The notes beneath the pieces were generated by a model that worked only from the letters and a program-made list of their open reading frames with translations, searched no databases and had not been told where the DNA came from. Positions 33,701-43,783 of a stretch of DNA of 64,000 nucleotides are shown here, one piece after another. The position numbers and the translations under genes were made by a program. This DNA comes from Plasmodium malariae (Eukaryota; Apicomplexa; Aconoidasida; Haemosporida; Plasmodiidae): the NCBI RefSeq assembly GCF_900090045.1, contig NC_041785.1, positions 1,775,001-1,839,000 of the forward strand, read 5' to 3'. Numbering within the stretch: the stretch's first letter is position 1; each line of letters starts with the position of its first letter.

Positions 33701-35619
33701 CTCTTTATCTCAGAAACAAGTTTCCTCCCAACAATTTTGTTAATCTTATCGTCTTCATGCTGATCATAACGACCTTCTAATTTTATATCACTATATATGG
33801 CATTATCTATTTCTTCCTCTTCTCCTCCGTTTGACCTTAAATAATCGTAGAATAAAGTATTTATGTCTGCATCGTTATTCCCCTGTTCATATAAATTTTC
33901 TATATCTTTATTTCTACATTTTTTCAATAACAACCTTTTTTTCATTTCATTCACAGTTTCGTAATTGTAAATGTCGTCAATGTCAAAATCGTCCTCCATC
34001 GTACACTTCGTTTGCTCATTTGTGTAAATTTTAATTTTTTCTTTTTTTTCAATACCGCAAAGAGGAGAGAGTCCACCATAGCTATCATCATAGTTGTAAT
34101 CGTCGTGGTGGTAATCACCATTGTTGTTTTCTTCGTTAATGCCATAGTTGTCCTCTCCATCAAAGGGATAATAATTACTTTCGTTAATTTCCTTCTTTTT
34201 CCTTAGTATTTTCTTTTTTAATTTTATTTCTTCAATTAATTTTCTTTCTTCCTCGTTTTCCGTATCATCACCTTCGTCTTCCATGTTTATGGCGATGATT
34301 TCATCGTCAACATTTAGGGATGCATTCATCGATAGGTTCTCATAGCCAGCATCCATCACTACATTCTCACTGCTCGCACTTATGGCAGCACTTTCGAAAT
34401 TTAATTTCTCTTGAGGGGGGATCACCTTTCCGTCGTTCCCTTTATGGTCTATACGATGAGGATCCTTCACATCAGTCAAGTGCACAGCCTGTTCACTCAA
34501 AATATTGTTAACCCTTTTCAAGTTAAACGTGCACTGACCATAACTGCTTCCATCTGAAGAACCAATATCAGTTCTAGATACATATCCGTCCTGTTGTACA
34601 TATACATGATGTTTTATATTGTATGAGTTAACATCATTTTCTTTGTTGATTTTTCTATATGTCTTTTTGTTATAAAAGTGCCTTTGCTTAACAGATTGTT
34701 CGAACTTTAATTTTTTTTTTTCTTCTTCATCATCTACATCATCTACATCTTCTTCATCATCTTCATCATCTACATCTTCTTCATCATCTACATCTTCTTT
34801 ATCATCTACATCTTCTTTATCATCTACATCTTCTTTATCATCTACATCTTCTTTATCATCTACATCTTCTTTATCATCTACATCTTCTTCATCCTCTTCG
34901 TAGATGACTGGATGACCATTTGAAACATCTTCTTCATTAGAATAATTTTTATTTTTCCAATTTTGATCCGCGTTTCTCTCCAGGTTAATACTTGTAACAA
35001 CGTCTATTGTATCTCTAATCAAATCTTTCGAAACGTCTACTTGTTTAATATCTTTTTTTTTGTTTTTCTTCTTCTTAATAGTTATGTAACTGTCCGTGTC
35101 TTCATCACTGTATATGTGAAAACTTGTGTTCATCTTATTTACTCTATTTGTTTCTTCCTCCTTTTTTCTTTCTCTATAATTTATCTTTTTTTTTTTTTTT
35201 GTTTTCTCTTTCTCATTTACCTCTTTTTCCATAGGATTGCCATGTTCACATAGTGTATGTTTATCTTCGCGATTCATTCCCATGTGTTCTTCCTCAGGAT
35301 GCTGCTTATGGCGCTGCTCATGATAGGACTCACTCCTGTTCACATATGTAGCACCTCGCTTATCATCAAGTTTATTATTATTTTTTCCCACTTCAGCGCA
35401 TATCAGCTCCAGTCCTTCCTCCCTTAGAGGTTCACGTAGAGACTTACTTGAACTTATATTATCTCTATCGTTCTGACCTTGTGCATGTATATTTGTAGTA
35501 AATCTTTGTTCTTCCTTCGTTAACTGTCCATCTGCATTTTCCTCATTATAATTACAATTCAAATCGTCGTCTAAATTCTTCTTGGTATTTTTCTTTCCTA
35601 TTTTTCTCTTTGTAAACAT
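30793..35619 (-). CDS. GCFC-domain-like protein (PAXBP1/GCFC2 family), large
   Basis: A single-exon frame of 1608 residues. The family call rests on weak but ordered similarity to the GCFC fold of PAXBP1/GCFC2/TFIP11: a helical block NLQIIKMHNYIEKLFSEYKT around residues 760-790, a block CFDDILFFFVRCELLYWDPL near residue 1070, and SFEWYKFMDELRIIYDT...GVWSPLSLKQSYNL around 1310-1370. In other eukaryotes these proteins act in transcription or spliceosome disassembly in the nucleus. That function here is inference. The N-terminal half is charged and disordered with nuclear-signal-like KKKK runs. Inserted repeats are (DVDDKED)n at about residues 240-290, a polyglutamine run of about 53 residues, and a 14-residue NGSNTDNNGNKDDS repeat. 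No intron is apparent. It could instead be a Plasmodium-specific protein whose similarity is chance. Confidence 0.6.
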   Translation of the reverse strand: MFTKRKIGKKNTKKNLDDDLNCNYNEENADGQLTKEEQRFTTNIHAQGQNDRDNISSSKSLREPLREEGLELICAEVGKNNNKLDDKRGATYVNRSESYHEQRHKQHPEEEHMGMNREDKHTLCEHGNPMEKEVNEKEKTKKKKKINYRERKKEEETNRVNKMNTSFHIYSDEDTDSYITIKKKKNKKKDIKQVDVSKDLIRDTIDVVTSINLERNADQNWKNKNYSNEEDVSNGHPVIYEEDEEDVDDKEDVDDKEDVDDKEDVDDKEDVDDKEDVDDEEDVDDEDDEEDVDDVDDEEEKKKLKFEQSVKQRHFYNKKTYRKINKENDVNSYNIKHHVYVQQDGYVSRTDIGSSDGSSYGQCTFNLKRVNNILSEQAVHLTDVKDPHRIDHKGNDGKVIPPQEKLNFESAAISASSENVVMDAGYENLSMNASLNVDDEIIAINMEDEGDDTENEEERKLIEEIKLKKKILRKKKEINESNYYPFDGEDNYGINEENNNGDYHHDDYNYDDSYGGLSPLCGIEKKEKIKIYTNEQTKCTMEDDFDIDDIYNYETVNEMKKRLLLKKCRNKDIENLYEQGNNDADINTLFYDYLRSNGGEEEEIDNAIYSDIKLEGRYDQHEDDKINKIVGRKLVSEIKRYKKDNIEYVIDPYVNEDTNIKYDSSFDVAKGEFATCTKTNINKDGIVNYVSKEDDSCKPNNGKKSVIEKDLNVSAIPSFEEDLTSNYLYINENKKLFEKIKNAFDNKAVCNLQIIKMHNYIEKLFSEYKTKMKESSRVKKLESTMQNEHNQLTTICRRKKREIITCTIFFYFVINLTNLIFDKYKYVEDALISLHNLESTFHLIYHNLKLYLYKEYYEKFKLTFIKDYIFNSKYYINKKEKSKRDQLKLLMRNKIINNYECVNEVMLVNEHIVNEVTDHQHFNNSFLQYMFDGFSSNYSTDSSTGIESSSSLTSLDMATSPASSLNSSRGMGKSDKRKGVKKEKKVHNITVQLKREAGNASEHAKIEEKKEKLEKEKYFQTVKMKDIKNKFLVAIKKIFENVNIYFLNFKNVIKYFYLLKLYNYEFYKNNNCAACFDDILFFFVRCELLYWDPLFQFSLKKKKKIDILHFYENRMTNKSFDQNFFMNEHVHKLDGRLTNMHTGYRKQEQEQQQQQQQQQQQQQQQQQQQQQQQQQQQQQQQQQQQQQQQQQQQQQQQQQQQLYLLYSSGTPTQNYGTNTHARSESDKDYGSSSSRSENNFSMSSSNLENEESVHVKEDEGVERSSNGKNDGSERSSNGRSESENRRPSLFKNDDFRKKKYKLERNSFHHNPCIKSFEWYKFMDELRIIYDTCSEKQILQKLYYYILNKRVFELIGVWSPLSLKQSYNLYVIIRDYVLYNSGNNGSNADSNGSNTDNNGNKDDSNGSNTDNNGNKDDSNGSNTDNNGNKDDSNGSNTDNNGNKDDSNGSNTDNNDDEHQEGRVLLIQILKEKLNCYICTFLQCYKNTNNSQKKKNIFLMRCLKILKSIRNIVLLLNDKELYDIIKKIFYDYVLANYDYSSKFHNLTLSVIIHIIISINKVGEDNSHDASGINHNLIDDNFYRDIMDIWNKVMTKLKSDQFDADRIKMEN
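31252..31482. repeat. Coding minisatellite, 42-bp unit, ~5 copies (NGSNTDNNGNKDDS)
   Basis: Inside the GCFC-like gene. The unit on the plus strand is built from attattatcagtattac and taccattactatcatctt halves, and the protein repeat is 14 residues. Copies are nearly identical at DNA level, which suggests recent expansion and likely length polymorphism. Confidence 0.92.
32020..32175. repeat. Coding trinucleotide repeat (polyglutamine, ~53 residues)
   Basis: On the plus strand this is a mix of ttg and ctg triplets (tgttgttgctg pattern). On the coding minus strand it is CAA/CAG, giving about 53 consecutive Gln in the GCFC-like protein after EQEQ. The interrupted CAA/CAG mix should stabilise it compared with a pure CAG run. 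The antisense polyleucine frame is a shadow. Confidence 0.95.
34725..34895. repeat. Coding tandem repeat, 18-bp, encoding DVDDKE/DVDDEE
   Basis: On the plus strand, (catctacatcttctttat)n gives an acidic (DVDD[KE]ED)n segment in the N-terminal half of the GCFC-like protein. The rightmost copies are perfect, and the left copies vary (catcatcttcatcatc). Confidence 0.9.
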
Positions 35620-35849
35620 AATGTAAGGAAAAATACCGGCTTAGTTTCTATTTTTGTTTTTGTTTTTTAATTTATAATTTTTTTCTTTCTTCTACTTCTA
35701 CTTCTGCTTCCTCTTTCTTCCCCTTTTTTCCTTTTTTCTTTTTTCCTTTTTTTTCTTTTTTCTTTTTTCTTTTTTCCTTTTTTCTTTTTCTCCTTTTTTT
35801 TCTTTTTTCCTTTTTTCTTTTTCTCCTTTTTTTCCTTTTTTTTTTTTTT

Positions 35850-35883
<34 letters not shown>

Positions 35884-36000
35884 GATATATAAAATATACA
35901 AAATGGAAAAAGATATATTATAACGAATCGTACATTTGAGTAAATGTTACTTGTTATTCCCCTCGTACATAACAAAAAATAAAAATCTCTAGGATATACA
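35620..36000. other. 5' flank of GCFC-like gene with long pyrimidine tract
   Basis: About 200 nt (35680-35880) of almost pure T/C on the plus strand (cttttttcctttt units), that is, purine-rich on the coding strand, directly upstream of the start codon. It encodes false KKEKRKK frames. It probably lies in the 5' UTR or core promoter of the GCFC-like gene. Confidence 0.7.
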
Positions 36001-36340
36001 TTATCCGTATGGCGAATGTACAGAACGTATAATCTTTTGATGCTTACTTCGACGGTTAATACTGCGTATGTATATAAGTGTATGTGTATATACATACATA
36101 CTTGCGTAAACATACGTATGTTTTACGCAAATGATTACCTTATTCACATAACTGCTCTCACCACAGCCACACATAAGTATCAACATACGATATACTGCCA
36201 ATGGTAATAACCATGGAAGTAATAGTGGCAATACTGTCCTATTAGCTACAACAAATTCTTTTCATTTTCCACCTTTTGCTAGTACCATCTGCTGTTGTAT
36301 ATCCTCTTTTGCATATCGTTGGGCTCGTGCGACTTATCAT
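36001..36340 (-). CDS. Candidate two-exon small protein, possibly mitochondrial
   Basis: Not recognised. Exon 1, 36286-36340, reads MISRTSPTICKRGYTTAD, a presequence-like start rich in R/K/S/T with no acidic residue until the end, and ends at GTACTA. Exon 2 starts at 36233 (after GACAG, intron 52 nt) or 36245 (after TTGTAG, intron 40 nt); both give the same frame, VLPLLLPWLLPLAVYRMLIL..., a hydrophobic helix followed by CGCGESSYVNK. The frame then stays open to 36001, but its last part is microsatellite-like. A GTAATC after NK (about 36140) could be a further donor joined to KHQKIIRSVHSPYG. The very short intron is the main weakness. Confidence 0.3.
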
Positions 36341-36529
36341 TTTAGTGCTCTTAAAAATAAGGGAAAGAAAAAAAAAAAAATAAATCCCTTCAATTTAAAA
36401 CTATAAGATGGATAAGCATAAATTTTTCAAAAAGATAAATTCTCATAAATATATATATATATATATATATATGTACGTGATATATTACGTGCTTACATTA
36501 GTGCCTTAATATATTTCCTGTCGTATTCA

Positions 36530-36564
<35 letters not shown>

Positions 36565-38018
36565 GCATATTTGTATATATTTATGTATATCATATATATT
36601 TTGCACAAATTGCAGGAATTGTATGTGTGCTTAGGAATATATGAATTTTAGTAACACGTTTCGAGTAACATACTTATTTAATTTGAACAAGTTAAGGTTC
36701 TTCGTTGGTATAATAAATATATATATTTCCCTTTTTTTCACACCGCGCTTTGCTATTATGTACATATATATATATATGTATATATAGCAAATGAACGACC
36801 GATTAAATGGAGTATTTCCTTCATTAAATAAAAAAGTGCTTATATCAAAAGAAATTTAGAGAAAAACAATTACCCATATTTATTACATGATACATAAAAC
36901 AATGCAATGAATGGTTGGCACAAGATTTTGTGGCACCGTTCTTTTGTGCACTTTAAAGGATAAAGAAAATATATTAGCTCGAGCTGACTGCTGCTATTCC
37001 ATTTGTACCTTCACAATTACGTATGTACGATCATAGGAGTATAAGTATGAAAGTTTACAAAACAATTTTTATACGTGTATAGTGATAAATGCTTTTAAAA
37101 TTATTTTCCCCCTCTACTTGTGTAGGGACCTTTTTTATTTTTTTCTATCCAAATATTTATATTTCGTTTCGAAGAATTTAAAAATGAGGTAGTGCAAAGT
37201 TTAGGGGTTGCCCAGGTGAACCAAGAGCGGCAAGAAGTGAACCATGAACAAGGAACAAGGAAAAATGAACAGTTAACAGCTAATAGTTAACAAATTTGTG
37301 GAGATTTTTTTTTTTTTTTTTTTTTACAACTCACTTTGATACATTATGAGTAAACATTTTCAGTATGCACCAACAGGAAAAAAAGAATTTGTAATATGTA
37401 TCCGCATTATGTGGCAGTTAAGGTAGCTGTCACTTCAAACGTAGGGCAAAAGCATTGTACGCATGTGTATATGTATGTATGCATGTTTTTACATACATGT
37501 GCATATACACATAAATTTTTAACAAAAACAGGAGAAATACCATCTAAAAATGTACTACTTCTAACTGGAAACGTAGGGGACTTAAAATGCATATAAAAAA
37601 GAATAAACGAGAATTAAAAAAAGAAGACGATCATTAAATGTGTTGTAAAACGAGATGTTAAGAACTTTTATGTAAGTTCCACCTATGTATATCTTTATAA
37701 TTCGAACAGTCGGCATGTTACTCTTGAACGAGTAATAGCATACCTGTGCAATGTATATTTTGTCCAAAAGTATGTATAGACATGCTCTTCCAATTGCTCA
37801 TGTTTCAATTCACGTACGTATACATGCAAGTATGTACAAATGTACATATTGTTTGTATATGGATACAATCTTCTTCCCCGTCGCTTACATTTTCGTGGGT
37901 TAACCTTCATAATCCACTTTTTCGTCATCTTCTTCATCTTTATCACCTTCTTCTTATTTGTATCCCCACCCCACGACTTATCAACTTAATGGCTTAACCG
38001 ATGTATCCCCTGAAAGCA
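36341..38018. other. Intergenic region with weak exon-like fragments
   Basis: Mostly spacer with A runs (36531-36560) and T runs (37306-37325). At 37396-37596 a plus frame (MYPHYVAVKVAVTSNVGQK ... NVLLLTGNVGDLKCI) and an opposing minus frame (MHFKSPTFPVRSSTFLD) both look partly coding. The phases do not settle the strand. At 37900-37960 a minus frame encodes EEGDKDEEDDEKVDYEG to a stop, an acidic tail of unknown origin just downstream of MQO. None is strong enough to call. Confidence 0.35.
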
Positions 38019-39692
38019 TCAGAGATAATCAACGGGGTACTCACCCTGATAGAGGAACTTGTTCACTTGGTCCTTGTTTACAGTCGCATTTAACCTTTCA
38101 CAAATAGTGTTCATGTCAAACTCACCATTACCTAAGCAGGTTGTAGCACCAGGGGAAGGAGTAATATTAAATATGATATTTTTACCCGGATCAATTTTAC
38201 CTTCTCCTAATATTAGCTTTCTACTTTTTTTGTTTATAAGTTGAGGTCTAACCCCTCCATAACCAACACAGTATGTCAAATCATTAATTGTTAAAGATGG
38301 TATAATTTTCCTTACATCTTTTAGAAATATATATTTATTTAATATCGGTATTTCAAACAAGAAATTTCGACAAATATACTTTAACATAGTCATATCTTTA
38401 AACAAATTAAAATAGACATGAAATAAATTTATATCTGGATTCCATACTTTTAAAAAATCTATTATTGTTTTTTTATTATCTCTTTCAAGTAAGGGTAAAG
38501 GTAAAGCAGTTGGACCAAATCTTGTTTTTCCATTCTCAATAATATCCGGATCGCCATGTACTGCTGCAAATGGCAATGCTGGATTTTGGATTGTATATAC
38601 TTTTCCATTTAATATATTATCAGTGAAATAAAAACTGCCTGCTACTGGCATACAACTATATTCCGTTCCATAATTCATTTTTTGTGCTATAAGTAGAGAA
38701 TGACCACAAGCACATACTACAACGAACCGTGCTTTTATAACTCCTTTACTTGTATATATTTTATACAGACTGTCGTTTATCTCCTCTATGTTCAGCACTT
38801 CCGTCGACAGGTTGATGGAGATGTTTTTATTGTTACTATGCCCACTTTTGCTGCTGCTACTATGACTGCTGCCGCCACTATTACTACCTCTACCACTATT
38901 ATCACTACTGTTGTAGTTAAAATTAATGCTAGCACTGCCGCTGCCGCTAGAACATAAAGCCGATTCGACAAAACTTCGCGATAACTTCTGATAGTCGCAC
39001 GTAGTCAACTCTGGTGGCATGTATAAAGCATATAGCATTTCATTTCTGAGTGTGTAATCATCCTTTAATGCTACCTTTGGCTCCACTTCTCTTATATCTT
39101 CCTTGTTATATAATTTCATAGTTTTAAATAACTTCTTAAATATAGGATACCTGTCCTCTAAAAATTGACATTCTTTTTCCCCTACCCCTAATACCATTTT
39201 TTGAGTTACTCTAGATATATCTTGTCTCTTTTCTTTTGGTAAATTGGATAAATAATTTCTTAACAAGTCAGCATATCTTTTTATATATTTTGCTTTTTCA
39301 AATGTATAATTTGTTTCAATATCACCACAGTGTATTGTCTGACTGTTATTCTTTCCATGGGATGCTACTAACGCATAATCATCTCTTCTTTCTATTAAAG
39401 CTAATTTTTTTAAATTTGTAAATTTTGATAGTAAGAATAGTAATGCTGTACCAGTTACACCTCCACCTATAACCACTGTGTCATATACATCATTATGTAA
39501 TTCTTGCTCTTTCATAATATTTATTTCCATTTTTTTTTCTTCCTTCTTCTCATTTGCTGCTTTTAATGAAGAAGAACTAAATTTTCTTTTTCCTAATATT
39601 AAATTTTCACTATTTCCATAGTCATATGCAGGCCCCTCTGTGAAGTGCCCCTTCGTTTTATACCTGCTCAAAATATTTCTAAGTCTTATCAT
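38019..39692 (-). CDS. MQO: Malate:quinone oxidoreductase
   Basis: A 557-residue single-exon FAD enzyme. It oxidises malate to oxaloacetate and passes electrons to ubiquinone, linking the TCA cycle to the respiratory chain at the mitochondrial inner membrane. The Rossmann FAD motif DTVVIGGGVTGTALLFLL sits at residues 71-88 after a basic, Ser-rich N-terminus that can serve as mitochondrial presequence. Further family blocks are ASHGKNNSQTIHCGDIETNYT and, at the C-terminal end, GYGGVRPQLINKKSRKLILGEGKI and FNITPSPGATTCLGNG. Apicomplexan MQO resembles the epsilon-proteobacterial type and replaces mitochondrial malate dehydrogenase, which is established knowledge. A Ser/Gly/Asn-rich insertion of about 50 residues lies near residues 245-297. 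A GTGAGT donor-like site overlaps the last codons (FLYQ|GEYPVDYL), but I see no good downstream exon, so I keep the stop at 38019. Confidence 0.95.
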   Translation of the reverse strand: MIRLRNILSRYKTKGHFTEGPAYDYGNSENLILGKRKFSSSSLKAANEKKEEKKMEINIMKEQELHNDVYDTVVIGGGVTGTALLFLLSKFTNLKKLALIERRDDYALVASHGKNNSQTIHCGDIETNYTFEKAKYIKRYADLLRNYLSNLPKEKRQDISRVTQKMVLGVGEKECQFLEDRYPIFKKLFKTMKLYNKEDIREVEPKVALKDDYTLRNEMLYALYMPPELTTCDYQKLSRSFVESALCSSGSGSASINFNYNSSDNSGRGSNSGGSSHSSSSKSGHSNNKNISINLSTEVLNIEEINDSLYKIYTSKGVIKARFVVVCACGHSLLIAQKMNYGTEYSCMPVAGSFYFTDNILNGKVYTIQNPALPFAAVHGDPDIIENGKTRFGPTALPLPLLERDNKKTIIDFLKVWNPDINLFHVYFNLFKDMTMLKYICRNFLFEIPILNKYIFLKDVRKIIPSLTINDLTYCVGYGGVRPQLINKKSRKLILGEGKIDPGKNIIFNITPSPGATTCLGNGEFDMNTICERLNATVNKDQVNKFLYQGEYPVDYL

Positions 39693-39699
39693 CTTGCTG

Positions 39700-39739
<40 letters not shown>

Positions 39740-40102
39740 CTGTACTACGACAGCCTTTTCATATATTGAATTATATTTGCAAAAAAAAGGAAAAAGCGTG
39801 CGTGGGTATTTGCAGAATGGTGTTGCTAAAAATGTGTGCTTATCTATATGGTCTTTTAATTTATTTTATTCTATTTTAATTTATTTTATTCTATTTTAAT
39901 TTATTTTATTCTATTTTAATTTATTTTATATTATTTTTTTTTTTTTTCCTAAAAAATCTCACAATAATATATGTACACGCCTTTCCACAATAACAGCGTA
40001 TTAGTAAAATTTTCGTTTTTTGTAATTGCCTGATATGATAAGCACTACCTCTAAAAGTTCAACATTTTATGTATGCGCAAGGGTCGTGCTTGCGGAATTA
40101 TG

Positions 40103-40275
40103 TATGTATGTACCTCTTTATGTGAGTACCCCTTTATGTGAGTACCTCTTTATGTGAGTACCCCTTTATGTGAGTACCTCTTTATGCGTGTACCTCTTTA
40201 TGTGAGTACCCCTTTATGTGAGTACCTCTTTATGCGTGTACCTCTTTATGCGTGTACCTCTTTATGTATGGGCAT
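40103..40275. repeat. Minisatellite, 16-bp tgagtacc(c/t)ctttatg, ~10 copies
   Basis: Copies alternate between tgtgagtaccccttta and tgtgagtacctcttta, with a tgcgtgtacctcttta subtype towards the right. The alternation suggests a higher-order 32-bp unit. Confidence 0.9.
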
Positions 40276-40544
40276 ATGTATGCGTATACGTATGCTATAA
40301 TAGTGGCACTGTGGGACTTACGAAAATACGTGAGCTAGTAACTGAAACAAAGAAAACCTTATGAGCATGCCAAACTTGCGCAACAACAAATATTTTTTAT
40401 AAATTTTTAAAATTATTAATTTTTTTTTCTTTGAGTATATATTATCCTTGTATGGCACGTGAAGATGTAGGGGGTAAAAAATTGCGGGATGCAGAATAAA
40501 ATGTGTAGAGAAAGATAAGGTGGATACGCTAATGTAATAGAACA

Positions 40545-40695
40545 TACGTATGTATATATGTATGAATGTACATATGTATGAATGTACATATGTATGTATG
40601 TACATATGTATGTAGGTACATATGTATGTAGGTACATATGTATGTAGGTACATATGTATGTAGGTACATATGTATGTATGTACATATGTATGTAT
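40545..40695. repeat. Minisatellite, 16-bp tacatatgtatgtagg, ~8 copies
   Basis: A head-to-tail 16-bp unit built on the palindromic core acatatgt. The variants gaatgtac and atgtatgt lie at the edges. Confidence 0.9.
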
Positions 40696-41149
40696 GCATG
40701 CGCCTCCGAACATGTAAGCATACATATGTTCTCTTATAATTTCCGCTTCTTACCTACTTTCAGTGTCACAATGTAATGTTTATAAACAACTTTATTTTAT
40801 TTTGTTTTATCCTACTTTATTTTACTTTAATTTTATTGTTTTATTTTTTTATTTTATTACTTCATTATTATTTACTTTTTTTTTTTTTTTTTCACTGCTC
40901 CATTAAATGTTCTGCAAAATATTCCAAAAAAAAATTTAAACTGAGAAGAGGTACTTTAGCAGAAATCTTCTTTTTATCGTTAGGGGGAAACATTTGAGTA
41001 ATTGTATATACATAGGTATATGCAAGAACGTGTATTTATTTGTATGTACGTATATAAGGACGTATGCATAAATGTATGCGTGAATGTATGTATGCATGTA
41101 CATGACCTCTTTACTTTTTTTCGTTTTATATTTTATTCTCTCACCGTAG

Positions 41150-41760
41150 CTCAAAACATGTTGTAAGGACTTCTCTAAGGTAAACTTTGCGTTATATTTT
41201 ATTATCGGAATTTTGCGCTAGTTTTCCTTACTGTATTTGGATTTTTTTTCTTTTTTTCTTTTTTTTTAAAAAAAAATAGAAGCCTACATATATTCTCTTG
41301 GCACATTTTAAAGTTGATAAATATTACTTCATACTTTTCATTCCAAGTAATAGATATTTTTTACACCATTTTTTCATCATTTTTGCTACCCTTTCTTGTG
41401 GTATATTTTGTTTTTTGTTAAACCTTCTTTTATATTTTTTGCAGTATTGAAGATTAACAAATGCAGGAAACACGGTACTGACAAATATGTATACACTTGA
41501 ATAATGTATTTTGGACGGATTTCCAAAAAAAAATAGAAAAACAAGAGATACGTTTTATAAATTATAATATTTTTCGTTTTTTCGCGTCTGTCGTGTTTTT
41601 TCTTTTTATAATTAAACAAGTAATTTTTTTATTCTTTTTTTTTTTTTTTTTTTTTTATTTTTTGAAAAATATTTCCACATCATTTATTTTGCATTCTGCC
41701 ATATGTTGTTTATTCTCTCCTTGCCAGCAAATTAGAGAAAATTTGAAGGACGTACCATAA
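41150..41760 (+). CDS. Candidate multi-exon single-pass membrane protein (5' end unresolved)
   Basis: Not recognised. The well-supported part is four exons, 41280-41346, 41445-41474, 41537-41619 and 41728-41760. Introns are 98, 62 and 108 nt, all with GT..AG ends and consistent phases, and two acceptors are excellent (TATATTTTTTGCAG and TTCTCTCCTTGCCAG). The peptide reads KPTYILLAHFKVDKYYFI..., then ILKINKCRKH, then EKQEIRFINYNIFRFFASVVFFLFIIKQ, and ends QIRENLKDVP. There is one membrane helix (FRFFASVVFFLFII) followed by a short charged tail, a layout typical of small mitochondrial inner-membrane assembly factors, but that is only inference. A further 30-nt exon at 41150-41179 (LKTCCKDFSK, after TCTCACCGTAG and before GTAAAC) fits in phase 0. 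No start codon is found, so upstream exons are missing. Confidence 0.5.
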
Positions 41761-43589
41761 GTACATTTGTTTTGTTTTTTTTCTTATTTTATTTTTTATT
41801 TGTTTTATTTTACTTTTTTTTTTATTTATTTTTTTTCATTAAATAAAGTAAATAAGTAATTCAGTAACGGAGTTATTAACGATGTAATCTCGTCCATATT
41901 GTTAAGCTAAATATGGAGAAAATCATATCATTTGTTATGAATATATATATTGACTTTTTAAGTTTTTAAGGAAGAACAATTGAAAGATCGGTATTTTTAT
42001 GTATTTCTTATTTTTTTTATTTTTCTTATTTTTCTTATTTTATATATATTTCATATTTTTCCTCCTTATTTTACTATTTAAAACAAAAAAGAGAAAAGTA
42101 CATGTTTTAAATATAACTACTCCCATCATACACTTGTCACAAGTAAAAATAAAATTTGCAAAATTTCTGAAAAAAATTTCGGCGTTCGAAATATAGGATG
42201 TGTTAAGAAAATAAGGAGATAGTGGAGCATTGAGTGAGAATAATTTATAAAAGGGTGGTATATATATATATATATGTGTGTGTGTAGATGTGTATATATA
42301 TTTATATAAACGAAAAGTAAATGCCAAAGATAAAATAAACGTAGCATATGTGATAGTATGCACTTTTCATATCCCTCTGATATGTGAAGAACAACTGATG
42401 TAACATTATTAGTATAAATTATGGTAATAACTGAAGGTGTTTATTATATATATTCCTTTTTTTCCCCTTTTATTTTGTACACCCATAAGCGTACTATACA
42501 TATATATATATGTGTATATATTTGCACATATATCATTGTCCAGATATTTTTGAATGCCCAGGCATGGCATAAAAATGATGCACACAATTCTCTATAGTGT
42601 ATAAAAACAGACGAAATGAAAACAAACTTTTTAAAATTGTAAAAAGCTATCAGTTGGAAGGCACAAAGTGTAATGTAGCGAAAGGGGGAGTACTAAAGAG
42701 TCGGGAACGTAATATACACATGTGTATATATATGTGTAGGTATATATATATGTGTGTATATATATGTGTAGGTATATATATATGTGTGTATATATATGTG
42801 TAGGTATATATATATGTGTGTATATATATGTGTATGTTATATATATATATGTGTGTATATATATGTGTAGTATATATATATGTGTATATATATGTGTATA
42901 TATATGTGTAGGTATATATATATGTGTAGGTATATATATATGTGTGTATATATATGTGTAGGTATATATATATGTGTGTATATATATGTGTAGGTATATA
43001 TATATGTGTGTATATATATGTGTGTATATATATTATGTGTATATATATTATGTGTATATATATTATGTGTATATATATTATGTGTATATATATTATGTGT
43101 ATATATATTATGTGTATATATGTATTTATTTATGTATGTATATATATATAAGTATATAACGGCGAATGCCATTCGAAATTGCACGCGCAACACAGTACTA
43201 CGTAGAAGAAAAATACATAATTTAAATTAGTCTGAGATTAGATGAATAAAGGATATCATAAAAATCAGCGAGTTGACAGATTATAAATACATATAAAATA
43301 ATTTTGCAGGGCATGTAACGCACATACGTATGTGTAAATATGTATGCATTTAATATGTACATATAGATATACATATACGTATACATGTGTGTACGTGTGT
43401 ATGTCAGTGTGTGTGTGTGGGTTTACGCAAAATGAAACCGTTCTCTGGGTATGTCGCCCATTGGAATTATCCTTGCTGCTTCCAATACACAGTACTAATG
43501 TTATTTTCACAATATTAATTTTTTTTGTCCAATCATTTTATTTCTCACATAAAACACGTTATCGCGTTTAAGTAAGCACATTTCTGAAA

Positions 43590-43622
<33 letters not shown>

Positions 43623-43783
43623 AGTAAAAGGCGTATGTAAAAAACACAAAAGAAAAGTTTAACTGAATGTTAAATGACGCAGAAGGGAAAAAAATAAAAC
43701 AAAGCGACACATAAGAGCGTCAAAAAAAATATATATATATATATATGCATGTATATATGTTGAGGTAAAGAAAAAAGGCAGAT
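41761..43783. other. Intergenic, microsatellite-rich
   Basis: T-rich 3' flank of the candidate gene, then spacer. 42720-43130 is the compound repeat listed separately. (TA)n runs lie at 42258-42275, 43597-43622 and 43728-43745, the last within 60 bp of the RABL3-like start codon. No gene is supportable. Confidence 0.6.
42720..43135. repeat. Compound satellite of tatatatatgtgt(agg/gta) units
   Basis: About 400 bp of interleaved units tatatatatgtgtagg and tatatatatgtgtgta arranged in a higher-order pattern. It ends with seven copies of a 16-bp unit tatatatattatgtgt. It gives false [12 protein letters not shown] frames. Confidence 0.92.

Larger units (their letters stand above)
39693..41149. 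other. Intergenic with several minisatellites
   Basis: Contains the MQO 5' flank, (TA)n at 39701-39721, a ttttattctattttaattta 20-bp repeat at 39850-39932, and the arrays listed at 40103-40275 and 40545-40695. A short plus-strand block at 40893-40955 (HCSIKCSAKYSKKKFKLRR before GTACTT) looks like an exon and might be an upstream exon of the 41280-41760 gene, but its phase does not fit the next exon I see. Confidence 0.5.

Noticed and set aside
38019..38060. Splice donor (GTGAGT) near the end of MQO
   Set aside because: The nearest in-phase acceptor would give an intron of about 35 nt and only a few extra residues, so the read-through stop is simpler.
42720..43193. Several overlapping YICV/THNIY frames
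   Set aside because: Produced entirely by the tatatatatgtgt satellite. No non-repeat sequence is included.
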